The position numbers were made by a program, and so were the translations under genes. From Brevibacillus laterosporus LMG 15441 (GTDB taxonomy: Bacteria > Bacillota > Bacilli > Brevibacillales > Brevibacillaceae): a stretch of 64,000 nt of DNA. Below the pieces are notes generated by a model that saw only the letters and a list, made by a program, of their open reading frames with translations, made no database searches and was not told the origin of the DNA. Positions 32,900 through 41,958 of this stretch are shown here, piece by piece; the first letter of the stretch is position 1; the number at the start of each line of letters is the position of its first letter. The stretch covers positions 673,501-737,500 of the forward strand of contig NZ_CP007806.1 in the NCBI RefSeq assembly GCF_000219535.2. Direction: 5' to 3'.

Positions 32900-34012
32900 A
32901 TGACGAGAAAAAAACAACCAACTATTTATACACTGCCCGATGAATTTCAAGCGTTTGATTTTGCTCAGGATCTCTTATATTGGTATGATGCCCAAAAGCG
33001 AGATTTACCATGGCGAATAAATCGAGATCCTTATCGTGTCTGGGTCTCAGAAATTATGCTACAGCAGACCCGTGTCGAAACCGTTAAACCCTACTATCAA
33101 AATTTTATGCAAAAGTTCCCTACAGTGGAAGCGCTGGCAACGGCTCCTGAGGAAGAGGTTTTAAAAGCATGGGAAGGACTAGGTTATTATTCCCGAGCAC
33201 GTAACTTGCAAGCAGCAGCACGCGAGGTCACGGTATCGTATGGTGGCGTGGTTCCAGATACTCCTGAAGAAATTTCCAAGCTAAAGGGTGTAGGACCCTA
33301 TACAGCGGGTGCTATTTTAAGCATTGCTTACGAGGTTCCTGTACCTGCAGTAGACGGTAATGTGATGCGTGTGTTTTCCAGACTTCTACTGATGGATGAT
33401 GATATTGCTAAACCAGCTACACGGATCAAAATGGAACAATTGGTTAAACAAACGATCCCAATCGGACGAGCAGGGGATTTTAATCAGGCCATTATGGAAT
33501 TAGGGGCACTTGTTTGTCTGCCTAAAAATCCGCAATGCCTAACCTGTCCCGTCTTTGATTACTGTTTAGCTCGAAGGGAAGGCGTGCAGGATACGCTGCC
33601 TGTTAAAGGAAAGGCAAAGCCGCCGCGTCCCGTTCAATTACTGACAGCGGTAGTAAAGCGTGGAAACCAATATCTGATTCAAAAGCGTCCTGAACAGGGA
33701 TTATTAGCAAGTTTATGGGAGTTTCCCATGGTAGAGGATGCAGGGACGAAAGATGACGAAGAACAATTGCTCCGGCTTTTGGAAAAGGAATATGGACTAC
33801 AAGTCGATTTGGGGGATTACCTGATGAATGTACAGCATACCTTCTCGCATTTGCATTGGAATGTTGATGTGTATGTAATGCAGCACATCTCAGGTGAGCC
33901 ACTCAAGGAGAATGCTGTGTTTGTCACATCAGAGGAAATGTCACAATATACATTCCCCGTCTTACACAATAAAATCATTGCTGAAATAACGGCGAAGGAA
34001 GAAAAATGGTAA
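32900..34012 (+). CDS. mutY: A/G-specific adenine glycosylase
   Basis: 370 residues. Removes adenine mispaired with 8-oxoguanine. HhH-GPD core: catalytic Glu in VSEIMLQQTRVETV, LKGVGPYTAGAI hairpin, catalytic Asp in VPAVDGNVMRVFSR. The [4Fe-4S] Cys cluster is C-x6-C-x2-C-x5-C in CLPKNPQCLTCPVFDYC. The C-terminal 120 residues form the NUDIX-like 8-oxoG recognition domain (LIQKRPEQGLLASLWEFP). ATG at 32900 has AAAGGA upstream; the frame extends 37 codons upstream but this part is not conserved in character. Confidence 0.94.
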   Translation: MTRKKQPTIYTLPDEFQAFDFAQDLLYWYDAQKRDLPWRINRDPYRVWVSEIMLQQTRVETVKPYYQNFMQKFPTVEALATAPEEEVLKAWEGLGYYSRARNLQAAAREVTVSYGGVVPDTPEEISKLKGVGPYTAGAILSIAYEVPVPAVDGNVMRVFSRLLLMDDDIAKPATRIKMEQLVKQTIPIGRAGDFNQAIMELGALVCLPKNPQCLTCPVFDYCLARREGVQDTLPVKGKAKPPRPVQLLTAVVKRGNQYLIQKRPEQGLLASLWEFPMVEDAGTKDDEEQLLRLLEKEYGLQVDLGDYLMNVQHTFSHLHWNVDVYVMQHISGEPLKENAVFVTSEEMSQYTFPVLHNKIIAEITAKEEKW

Positions 34013-34050
34013 CGCAAAAAGCCCCTTCATACAGAGGGGGCTTTTTTGCA
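34013..34050. terminator. bidirectional terminator
   Basis: AAAAAGCCCCT / GAGGGGGCTTTTTT between mutY and the minus-strand small-protein cluster. Confidence 0.85.
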
Positions 34051-34066
34051 GCTTTATGATAGACAC

Positions 34067-34228
34067 TTAGAAACGATTCATTAAATAATGATGTTCCATG
34101 CATCTTTGTTGGTTTTCTTCACGGATTTTTTCAATGCGTTTATACTGTATATAATCTCGGTATGTTTTCTCTGGTGATTTCTTTTTACGTTCAATAATAA
34201 TGGTAAAAAAGATCATTGGAATATGCAC
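34067..34228 (-). CDS. YrzI-like small protein (53 aa)
   Basis: GTG start at 34228 with AGGAGG nine bases upstream, open for 53 codons. A hydrophobic N-terminus MHIPMIFFTIIIERKKKS is followed by an amphipathic charged segment IEKIREENQQR, the same pattern as the YrzI family of small Bacillus proteins (hydrophobic beta-like start, R/K-K-x-S-P-E, charged helix). Function unknown. Last gene of a cluster of four small ORFs. Confidence 0.65.
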   Translation of the reverse strand: MHIPMIFFTIIIERKKKSPEKTYRDYIQYKRIEKIREENQQRCMEHHYLMNRF

Positions 34229-34263
34229 AGTGCACATCCTCCTTTTATTTTTTGTTCATTCAG

Positions 34264-34329
34264 TCAGGTCCCATCTAGCGCCTTTACACCTATATACTTC
34301 ATGCGTTGCTTACGTTTAACACTTCTCAT
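34264..34329 (-). CDS. possible 21-residue peptide in small-protein cluster
   Basis: ATG at 34329 with GGGAGG nine bases upstream; encodes MRSVKRKQRMKYIGVKALDG plus one residue. Strongly basic. The SD is good, but the ORF is too short for confidence; it may be a translational linker or chance. Confidence 0.35.
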   Translation of the reverse strand: MRSVKRKQRMKYIGVKALDGT

Positions 34330-34361
34330 CTCAACATTCCTCCCATCAAAATGAAGAATAC

Positions 34362-34514
34362 CTACATAATATACGGCGATTGCGCGTCCAACATGTAGCG
34401 CTTTTCATCGCGTTCTTTAATCCATTGCTCCTGGAAATAAAGCTGTGTTTGCTGTTCAACAGGCGGTTTGTTGCGCTTGATCTGAACAGAAAACATGAAA
34501 AAATGAAATACCAT
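34362..34514 (-). CDS. YrzI-like small protein (50 aa)
   Basis: ATG at 34514 with GGGGGTGA upstream. The pattern MVFHFFMFSVQIKRNKPPVE followed by a charged helix (QEQWIKERDEKR) parallels the 53-residue product downstream, so the two look like diverged paralogues. Lies between a terminator hairpin and the 21-codon ORF. Confidence 0.65.
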   Translation of the reverse strand: MVFHFFMFSVQIKRNKPPVEQQTQLYFQEQWIKERDEKRYMLDAQSPYIM

Positions 34515-34547
34515 GACTTGTGTCACCCCCTTTCAATTTCTATGAAA

Positions 34548-34590
34548 AAAGAGCATAAAAAGACCGTAAGATATGGATATCTCACGGTCT
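34548..34590 (-). terminator. intrinsic terminator within the small-protein cluster
   Basis: AGACCGTGAGATAT / ATATCTTACGGTCT (minus-strand reading, one mismatch, two-base loop) followed by TTTTTATGC. It separates the 34-codon ORF from the YrzI-like genes and could be a terminator or an attenuator. Confidence 0.7.
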
Positions 34591-34662
34591 GAGCGTGTAA
34601 AAGAAAATATGCACCGCAAGAGATACCTCTCCTACGATCTGCTTATCAGGTATAAAGAACAG

Positions 34663-34767
34663 CTAAACAACCATCACCTGTCTGGAAGCGAGGAGAGAAG
34701 ATGTTATGAAATTATGCATAGCCTTATTGTTGCCAGCTAATTGAGTAAAGATTCCCATAACCATCAT
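34663..34767 (-). CDS. possible 34-residue peptide upstream of small-protein cluster
   Basis: Two adjacent ATGs from 34767 with AAAGGAGG nine bases upstream, a near-ideal SD. The product (MMVMGIFTQLAGNNKAMHNF and 14 more residues ending in RQVMVV) is modestly hydrophobic. A terminator stem follows about 70 bases later, so this may be an independent small protein or a leader peptide. Confidence 0.5.
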   Translation of the reverse strand: MMVMGIFTQLAGNNKAMHNFITSSLLASRQVMVV

Positions 34768-35811
<1,044 letters not shown>

Positions 35812-35914
35812 TTCCTGTTAGAAAACTGCTACAATGTAAGTTGTGTTTAAGGGGACAAACTTTCCTCAGTAGTGTACAATAGAAAAATGAAGCCGTCTAA
35901 GGGAGGCGCCTATT

Positions 35915-36328
35915 ATGATTATTCGGACGTTTCGTCTGGGCGATTATGCGGCAATTACTCGTATTTGGCAAGAAACAGAATTAAATCGAACTGATACGGA
36001 AACGATGGATTCTCTTGCTAAACAATTAGCTTGGGACAGCGACTTGGTTATGGTTGCTGAGGAAGATGGAGAAGTTGTAGGAGTTATTGTCGGCACGATA
36101 GATGGAACTCGTGCTTATTTTTATCGGTTAGCTGTTTCACGTTCTTCCCAAGGCAGGGGCATCGGCCGTAATTTAGTAGAAGCCCTAGAGAATCGTTTTC
36201 ACCAGCGTGGTGTCAATCAAATTCTCATTATGGTCAATCAGGCGAATGAACAGGTGTTACCTTTTTACCAAGCCATGGGTTATGAATTGCAACAGTATAT
36301 TACGCTTTCTAAAAAAATTTCCTCCTAA
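35915..36328 (+). CDS. GNAT family N-acetyltransferase
   Basis: 137 residues. Acetyl-CoA binding motif A is RLAVSRSSQGRGIGRNLVEALE (about 71-92), followed by the motif B-like NEQVLPFYQAMGYE. Transfers an acetyl group to an unknown amine, either a small molecule or a protein N-terminus. ATG at 35915 has AGGGAGG upstream. It lies between fabL and ntdp and may be co-transcribed with the latter (45-base gap). Confidence 0.88.
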   Translation: MIIRTFRLGDYAAITRIWQETELNRTDTETMDSLAKQLAWDSDLVMVAEEDGEVVGVIVGTIDGTRAYFYRLAVSRSSQGRGIGRNLVEALENRFHQRGVNQILIMVNQANEQVLPFYQAMGYELQQYITLSKKISS

Positions 36329-36373
36329 GGAAATATTTCTTTAAAAGATGAAAATGGAAGAAAGGAGAGAGTC

Positions 36374-36916
36374 ATGTCGTCGCAAGTACCAGGTTCTATT
36401 ATACGCATTGAAAGCTTCAAACATAATCAGTCCTTACACCGTACTTGGGATCGCACTACGCTCATTCATACGAGCGATACAGTAGTGATAGCCGGTAATG
36501 ATCGTGTCAAAGTCACAGAGTCTGATGGGCGTGAATGGCGTACAAGAGAGCCTGCAATCTGTACATTTGGACGAGGACAATGGTTTAATATACTCGCCAT
36601 GATCCGTGATGACGGGATTTACTATTACTGTAACATCGGTTCTCCTTTCAGTTTAAAAGGAAATTTACTTAGCTATATCGATTATGATCTGGATGTGAAA
36701 GTCTATCCGGATATGACGTATACGGTATTAGATGAAGAAGAATATGCTCTACATAGCGCGCAAATGAATTACCCTCCATATGTGAAGGAACGGGTTCACT
36801 TGGCGTTGGACGAGGTTTTGGAATGGATTAAAGCAAAACGTGGGCCTTTCCAAAGTGGATTTGTTCAAAGATGGTATGAACGGTACCAACTGCTAAAGCA
36901 CAATGATGAAGAGTAG
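36374..36916 (+). CDS. ntdP: nucleoside tri-/diphosphate phosphatase, DUF402 (YgaC/Ntdp)
   Basis: 180 residues. Signature segments IRIESFKHNQSLHRTWDRTTL, RPxxxF-like REPAICTFGRGQWFN and the catalytic-acid region YYCNIGSP and YIDYDLDVKVYPD identify the YgaC/Ntdp family, which hydrolyses nucleoside tri- and diphosphates with divalent metal. ATG has AAAGGAGAG upstream. In B. subtilis ygaC is followed by ygaD, as here. A terminator follows the gene. Confidence 0.9.
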   Translation: MSSQVPGSIIRIESFKHNQSLHRTWDRTTLIHTSDTVVIAGNDRVKVTESDGREWRTREPAICTFGRGQWFNILAMIRDDGIYYYCNIGSPFSLKGNLLSYIDYDLDVKVYPDMTYTVLDEEEYALHSAQMNYPPYVKERVHLALDEVLEWIKAKRGPFQSGFVQRWYERYQLLKHNDEE

Positions 36917-36937
36917 TCAATTACATGTCACGGATAC

Positions 36938-36991
36938 ACACCCCTGTTATCGGTCAAGCGAAATTTGGCAACGATAACAGGGGTATTTTTG
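36938..36991 (+). terminator. intrinsic terminator after ntdP
   Basis: ACCCCTGTTATCG / CGATAACAGGGGT, 13-base perfect stem with a larger loop, then ATTTTTG. Confidence 0.85.
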
Positions 36992-37202
36992 AATCCCATA
37001 CGCGTTCAATCGTTAGAAAACAGAGAAAACCAGCTAAAAAGAAAAAGAAAAGTGAATTTATTGGAGGTAAATGGGCTGTTACCGTATACTTGACAACAAG
37101 ACATAACCGTCTATCTGTTGTAAAATCGGTTTCACGGAGACTTAGACTTCAGGGAATGAAAGCGACGCATTCATCTTTCATACTAACAGCAGGAGTGGTG
37201 CT

Positions 37203-38996
37203 ATGAATAGCATACGCAGATACTTACGTTATGTGGGACCTTATAAAGTGAAAATTATTTTAACCATTGGTATTGGTATTGTAAAATTTGGGATCCCATT
37301 ATTAATGCCATTAATTCTCAAATATGTGATAGACACCTTAGTTACAGGAACAATGCCTAAGGAAGATAAGCTATATCAATTGTTTTGGTTAATGTTTGCA
37401 GCTTTTTTTCTGTTTACAATCGTGCGAGCCCCTGTAGAGTATTATCGCCAATATTATGCTCAATGGATTTCCAGTCGTGTTCTATTTGACATTCGTAACC
37501 AATTATTTAGCCACCTACAGAAATTATCCATGCGATTTTACAACAATCATAAGGTAGGAGAAATTATTTCACGGGTTGTAAATGATGTAGAGCAGACAAA
37601 AAGCTTTATTGAAACGGGACTTATGAATATTTGGTTGGATTTAGTGACGATTTTTATTACGCTTTCTATTATGCTTTTTATGGATGTAAAGCTAACTTTG
37701 ATTGCTATTGTTGTGTTTCCTTTGTATGGATTTTCGATTAAGTATTTTTATAAGAGATTGCGCCAACTAATGAGGGAGCGATCGCAGAAGCTAGCTGAAT
37801 TACAAGGTCATCTCCACGAACGAGTTAATGGAATTTCCGTTACTCGTAGTTTTGCTTTAGAGGAGTATGAGGCAAAGCAATTTGAAAAGAAAAATCAAAG
37901 ATTCTTACATAAGGCTTTAGAGCAAACTAGCTGGAATGCCTATACCTTTTCTGTGGTTAATACGATTACGGATATTGCACCGCTTTTAGTTATTGGCTTT
38001 GCAGGCTATCAAGTCATCCAAGGTATGCTAACCATTGGAACGCTCATGGCTTTTTACGCTTATTTGGAGCGACTATATACGCCACTCAGACGGGTGGTTA
38101 ATTCATCGACTACATTGACGCAAGCGATCGCTTCTATGGATCGTATGTTTGATTTTATTGATGAGCAATATGATATCGTGGATAGACCGGGAGCTTGTAC
38201 GTTGCCCGTGAATCCTGAAACAAAAAGGATTAGCGGGCGTGTAGAATTTGATAAGGTTACTTTTGGTTATAGCGAGAAAGATGAACCAGTTCTACATGAT
38301 GTACAATTACGGATTGAACCGGGTGAAACGGTAGCATTAGTCGGTATGTCAGGAGGTGGAAAGTCTTCTCTTATTAGTTTAATTCCACGATTTTGGGATG
38401 TGACGGATGGACGAATCCTCATTGATGGCATCGATGTACGGGACGTTACTCAAAAAAGCCTGCGTGAGCAAATCGGAATTGTCATGCAGGATAACATTTT
38501 GTTTAGCGAGTCAGCCAGAATGAATATTTCAATGGGGAATCCGCAAGCGACAGAAGAAGAGATAATAGCAGCAGCCAAGGCGGCGAATGCACATGAATTC
38601 ATTAGTGAACTGCCAGAGGGCTACGATACTGAATTAGGTGAGCGAGGGGTCAAGCTTTCGGGAGGTCAGAAGCAACGAATTGCTATTGCTCGCGTCTTTT
38701 TGAAGGACCCCGCCATTTTAATTTTGGATGAAGCCACTTCCGCATTGGATTTGGAATCAGAGCACATGATTCAAGAATCCTTAGCTCATCTGGCAAAGGG
38801 CAGAACGACTATTATTGTAGCCCATCGTCTGTCTACCATTACACATGCAGATAAGATTGTTGTGTTAAAGGATGGACGCATTGTGGAAATGGGGAAACAT
38901 GAAGAGCTTCTTTTGCAGCAAGGGGCTTATCATACCCTATGGAACGTTCAGGACTTTGGGAACATAGATCAAGAAGCTATTTCGTCGAATGGATGA
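37203..38996 (+). CDS. ygaD: ABC exporter, fused membrane and ATPase domains (YgaD-like)
   Basis: 597 residues: six transmembrane helices (1-320) and one nucleotide-binding domain with Walker [12 protein letters not shown] (about 380), Q-loop IVMQDNILF, signature [13 protein letters not shown], Walker [13 protein letters not shown] and the H-loop VAHRLST. It acts as a homodimeric lipid- or drug-type exporter; substrate unknown. ATG at 37203 has AGGAG seven bases upstream. A TTGACA at about 37088 may be part of its promoter. Follows ntdP as ygaD follows ygaC in B. subtilis. Confidence 0.92.
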   Translation: MNSIRRYLRYVGPYKVKIILTIGIGIVKFGIPLLMPLILKYVIDTLVTGTMPKEDKLYQLFWLMFAAFFLFTIVRAPVEYYRQYYAQWISSRVLFDIRNQLFSHLQKLSMRFYNNHKVGEIISRVVNDVEQTKSFIETGLMNIWLDLVTIFITLSIMLFMDVKLTLIAIVVFPLYGFSIKYFYKRLRQLMRERSQKLAELQGHLHERVNGISVTRSFALEEYEAKQFEKKNQRFLHKALEQTSWNAYTFSVVNTITDIAPLLVIGFAGYQVIQGMLTIGTLMAFYAYLERLYTPLRRVVNSSTTLTQAIASMDRMFDFIDEQYDIVDRPGACTLPVNPETKRISGRVEFDKVTFGYSEKDEPVLHDVQLRIEPGETVALVGMSGGGKSSLISLIPRFWDVTDGRILIDGIDVRDVTQKSLREQIGIVMQDNILFSESARMNISMGNPQATEEEIIAAAKAANAHEFISELPEGYDTELGERGVKLSGGQKQRIAIARVFLKDPAILILDEATSALDLESEHMIQESLAHLAKGRTTIIVAHRLSTITHADKIVVLKDGRIVEMGKHEELLLQQGAYHTLWNVQDFGNIDQEAISSNG

Positions 38997-39065
38997 GTAG
39001 ATAAACATCCAACCTAGAAAAACAGCCTCTGACTTTTTCACTGGCTTAAAATAAGGAGTGAGGGT

Positions 39066-40271
39066 ATGGAGACCTGGAAACGTAATTTATTTGTTCTCTG
39101 TGGTGCTTTGTTTATCGTTATGGTAGGAATGAGTATGGTAATGCCATTTCTCCCGCTCTTTATTCAGGAAGAATTACATATCACGAACACTCACGACGCA
39201 ACGTTGTGGTCTGGGATCATATTTGGAGCCAACTTTTTAACGGCTGGATTAGTGTCACCTGTTTGGGGGAACTTGGCAGATAAGTATGGACGTAAAATAA
39301 TGATACTCCGCTCTGGTTTTTTAATGTCAATTACGATTGGGCTAACTGGACTGGCAGGCAATGTATGGCATTTATTATTTCTGCGTTTATTAAACGGAAC
39401 GATTAGTGGAATCATTCCTGCCAGCAATGCTTTAGTAGCCTCCAGTGTGCCTCAGGAGCGTTCGGGATGGGCCTTAGGCATTTTGCAATCCTGTGTTGTA
39501 TCTGGCTCGATAATGGGGCCTTTCTTTGGAGGATTGCTTGCAGATTTAGTTGGATACCGTGCTGTGTTTATGGTAACAGGCAGTTTATTATTTATAGCAA
39601 CGCTTATCATTACGTTTACCGTAAAGGAAGACTTTACACCTTTGTCAAAAACAGAACAGACAAGTTTGCGAGAGGACTTTAAAATGGTGTTTGCAAGCAA
39701 AACACTGCCGGTTCTGTTTGGTGTAACGGTAATTGTTCAATTTGCCCTAAATGGAATTGTTCCGATCCTCCCGATCTTTGTGAAAGAGCTGATTGGTAGT
39801 AGCGAGAGAGTGGCCTTTTTTGCAGGATTGGTGACAGCTATGACAGGAATAGCTAATGTTATTGCTTCCCCTCAGTTAGGCAAATTGGGAGATAGGATTG
39901 GTTCGCATAAAGTATTGCTCGGCTGCTTGCTTGCATCTGCTATTATCTATATTCCAACGGCGATGGTGCAAACGCTCTGGCAATTACTTATTTTGCGTTT
40001 CATGGCAGGATTATGTGTAGGTGGACTATTGCCGGCTGTTAATTCCTTGTTACGAAAAGCTACCCCAAGTCATATGGTAAGTCGAGTATTTGGCTATAAT
40101 AACAGCTTTTTATGTCTTGGCAATATGCTTGGACCGGTGACGGGAGGCTTTCTAGCTGGATTTGTAGGCTTAAACGGTGTATTCTTAATGACGAGCATTC
40201 TCCTGTTTTTAAACTTTATATGGTTCTTGTATGCGGTTCGACATGGTTTTGAGGCAGTATCGAGTGAATAA
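39066..40271 (+). CDS. MFS multidrug exporter (12-TM, MdtG-like)
   Basis: 401 residues, twelve predicted helices. MFS motif A is VWGNLADKYGRKIMILRS (about 75-92) and the antiporter motif C is VSGSIMGPFFGGLLAD (about 142-157). A second GKLGDRIGSHKVL motif marks the C-terminal half. Exports unknown hydrophobic compounds. ATG at 39066 has AAGGAGTGAGG upstream. The lipoprotein gene starts 52 bases after its stop and may be in the same transcript. Confidence 0.88.
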   Translation: METWKRNLFVLCGALFIVMVGMSMVMPFLPLFIQEELHITNTHDATLWSGIIFGANFLTAGLVSPVWGNLADKYGRKIMILRSGFLMSITIGLTGLAGNVWHLLFLRLLNGTISGIIPASNALVASSVPQERSGWALGILQSCVVSGSIMGPFFGGLLADLVGYRAVFMVTGSLLFIATLIITFTVKEDFTPLSKTEQTSLREDFKMVFASKTLPVLFGVTVIVQFALNGIVPILPIFVKELIGSSERVAFFAGLVTAMTGIANVIASPQLGKLGDRIGSHKVLLGCLLASAIIYIPTAMVQTLWQLLILRFMAGLCVGGLLPAVNSLLRKATPSHMVSRVFGYNNSFLCLGNMLGPVTGGFLAGFVGLNGVFLMTSILLFLNFIWFLYAVRHGFEAVSSE

Positions 40272-40323
40272 GCGTAACGTGCCACCATGTTTTGGCGTCA
40301 TACTGAAAAAGGAGTGAAACAAT

Positions 40324-40938
40324 ATGAAAAAATGGACAGGCTTTCTGATTTTATCAGCTTTGGTTGTAGCATTGGCAGGTTGTACAGGCAATCAGCCCGA
40401 ACAGAAGCCTACAACTCCAACGACAGAAACTGCTCAACCAGCTGCGGAGATAACAAAACCGGCTGGAAGTAAGCATACCAATATGGATGAAAAAGAAGCT
40501 GTCGCGTTGGCAGCCGAGGGAGCAAATGCTTATGAGTATGTCTTACGCGGAGGAAAAATAGATCCAGATAAAAGTAAGAGCTTTTCTCATGATGGAAAAG
40601 ACTATCGCTTTGTAGGTAGCGATATAGATACGAAAGAAAAGCTGATGAAATACCTGGAGAATATCTATACCAAAGCTGCAAGAGATAAAGTCATAGACAA
40701 TCTTAAGCTAATTGAAAAAGAAGGAAAGCTGGCTCAACCAACCGTAGATAAAAGCAGTGTGCTTCAATGGGAAGGTGGGCAGGCAGAAATGATTACAGAA
40801 GATCAAAATGGCAGAGAGTATGAAATTAAAGTTCCTGTCGGAGAAGGCAATGAAGTTGATTTTAAAGGCTATTCTGTTCGTATGAAGCAAGAGGATGGGG
40901 CATGGAAGCTTGATACCATTCCTGGTGTGAAGGAGTAA
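40324..40938 (+). CDS. putative lipoprotein, unknown function
   Basis: 204 residues. A lipoprotein signal peptide (MKKWTGFLILSALVVALAGC) with Cys at position 20 or 21 in the lipobox LAGC, then a Thr/Pro/Glu-rich linker and a folded C-terminal part (YEYVLRGGKIDPDKSKSF, YRFVGSDIDTKEKLMKYL). The layout resembles substrate-free lipoproteins with a DL-endopeptidase-inhibitor-like or IseA-type fold, but no family is recognised with confidence. SD AAAGGAGTG upstream. Confidence 0.8.
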   Translation: MKKWTGFLILSALVVALAGCTGNQPEQKPTTPTTETAQPAAEITKPAGSKHTNMDEKEAVALAAEGANAYEYVLRGGKIDPDKSKSFSHDGKDYRFVGSDIDTKEKLMKYLENIYTKAARDKVIDNLKLIEKEGKLAQPTVDKSSVLQWEGGQAEMITEDQNGREYEIKVPVGEGNEVDFKGYSVRMKQEDGAWKLDTIPGVKE

Positions 40939-40956
40939 GTTGCATCAACCATAAAG

Positions 40957-40989
40957 GAAAGGCGCCCCTGATGGGACGCCTTTTTTTAG
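40957..40989. terminator. bidirectional terminator
   Basis: AAAGGCGCCCC / GGGACGCCTTTTTTT hairpin. Confidence 0.8.
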
Positions 40990-41006
40990 ATTTATAAAAA
41001 GAATTT

Positions 41007-41690
41007 TTAGTCGTCGCTGTCTCGTTTAAACAACCAAATATACTCAAGCAACTGTAGTACAGACATGAGAGCTGCGGCTACATAGGTAAGGGCTGCAGCA
41101 CCAAGTACGGCTTTAACCTCACGTTCTTCTGAGTTGCGAATATAGCCCATTTTAATCATTAAATCTCTGGCACGGCTACTAGCGTTGAACTCGACTGGCA
41201 AGGTAATGACTTGAAATAGCACGGCTACGCTAAAAGCAATGATCCCAAGCAGGAAGAGACCACTGATTTTCAAGAACAGACCACCTAATAACAAGAAAGG
41301 GGCTACTCCCGAAGTAAGGTTGACCAATGGGAAAATACGATGTCTAGCAACTAGCATTGGATAATCAACCTTGTGCTGAATCGCGTGACCTACTTCATGA
41401 CAGGCTACAGATACTGCTGAGATGGAGTCGCTAAAATACACAGGATCTGACAAGCGTACCGTTTTAGACATTGGGTCGTAGTGGTCTGTAAGAGTACCTG
41501 GTATATGTTCGACTGGAATATGGGATAAACCGTTAGAATCCAGTAAATGTCTAGCTGCCTCAGCCCCGGTCATTCCAGAAGAAACAGGTACCTCCGAGTA
41601 TTTGCTAAACGTTCCTTTTACACGGAATTGTGCCCACATCGTTAGACCGAATGCCGCCAAAATTAATATCGTCCATGGGGTAAAAAGCAT
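41007..41690 (-). CDS. yugP: zinc metallopeptidase, YugP family
   Basis: 227 residues: an N-terminal transmembrane helix, the zinc motif HEVGHAIQH in SVACHEVGHAIQHK (about 130-143), and three hydrophobic segments afterwards. It is a membrane-embedded protease-like protein of unknown substrate. The sequence GMTGAEAARHLLDSNGLSHIPVE near the N-terminus is typical. The gene is isolated on the minus strand. Confidence 0.88.
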   Translation of the reverse strand: MLFTPWTILILAAFGLTMWAQFRVKGTFSKYSEVPVSSGMTGAEAARHLLDSNGLSHIPVEHIPGTLTDHYDPMSKTVRLSDPVYFSDSISAVSVACHEVGHAIQHKVDYPMLVARHRIFPLVNLTSGVAPFLLLGGLFLKISGLFLLGIIAFSVAVLFQVITLPVEFNASSRARDLMIKMGYIRNSEEREVKAVLGAAALTYVAAALMSVLQLLEYIWLFKRDSDD

Positions 41691-41900
41691 GTAAAATCAC
41701 TCCTATCTATGATGATTCTCCTTGTCCTCTTCTCATCCTATGTTCATTGTGCACGAAAAATGGTGAGAAGACACAAAAATACATCTTTATTATGAAAATA
41801 AATCGTTGGTAGCTCGTTATTTCAGCTTGCCAGTTAATTTACATACGTATTAACTTAAAAAAGGTTTCATTTATTTTGATATTACCACAAAAAATTCAAA
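41691..41900. other. intergenic region, no gene seen
   Basis: AT-rich leader of yugP and 3' flank of the glutamate synthase gene. Confidence 0.4.
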
Positions 41901-41930
41901 TAAAAAAACAAGCCCACACCGGGGCTTGCT
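41901..41930 (-). terminator. intrinsic terminator after glutamate synthase gene
   Basis: On the minus strand CAAGCCC / GGGCTTG with a six-base loop and seven T. Confidence 0.85.
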
Positions 41931-41958
41931 TTTCTTCTTCTCTTCTTCGCTACTGTTC

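Noticed and set aside
36925..37206. 93-codon open frame between ntdP and the ABC exporter
   Set aside because: Its first third is the ntdP terminator hairpin, it has no SD, and the product has no recognisable features.
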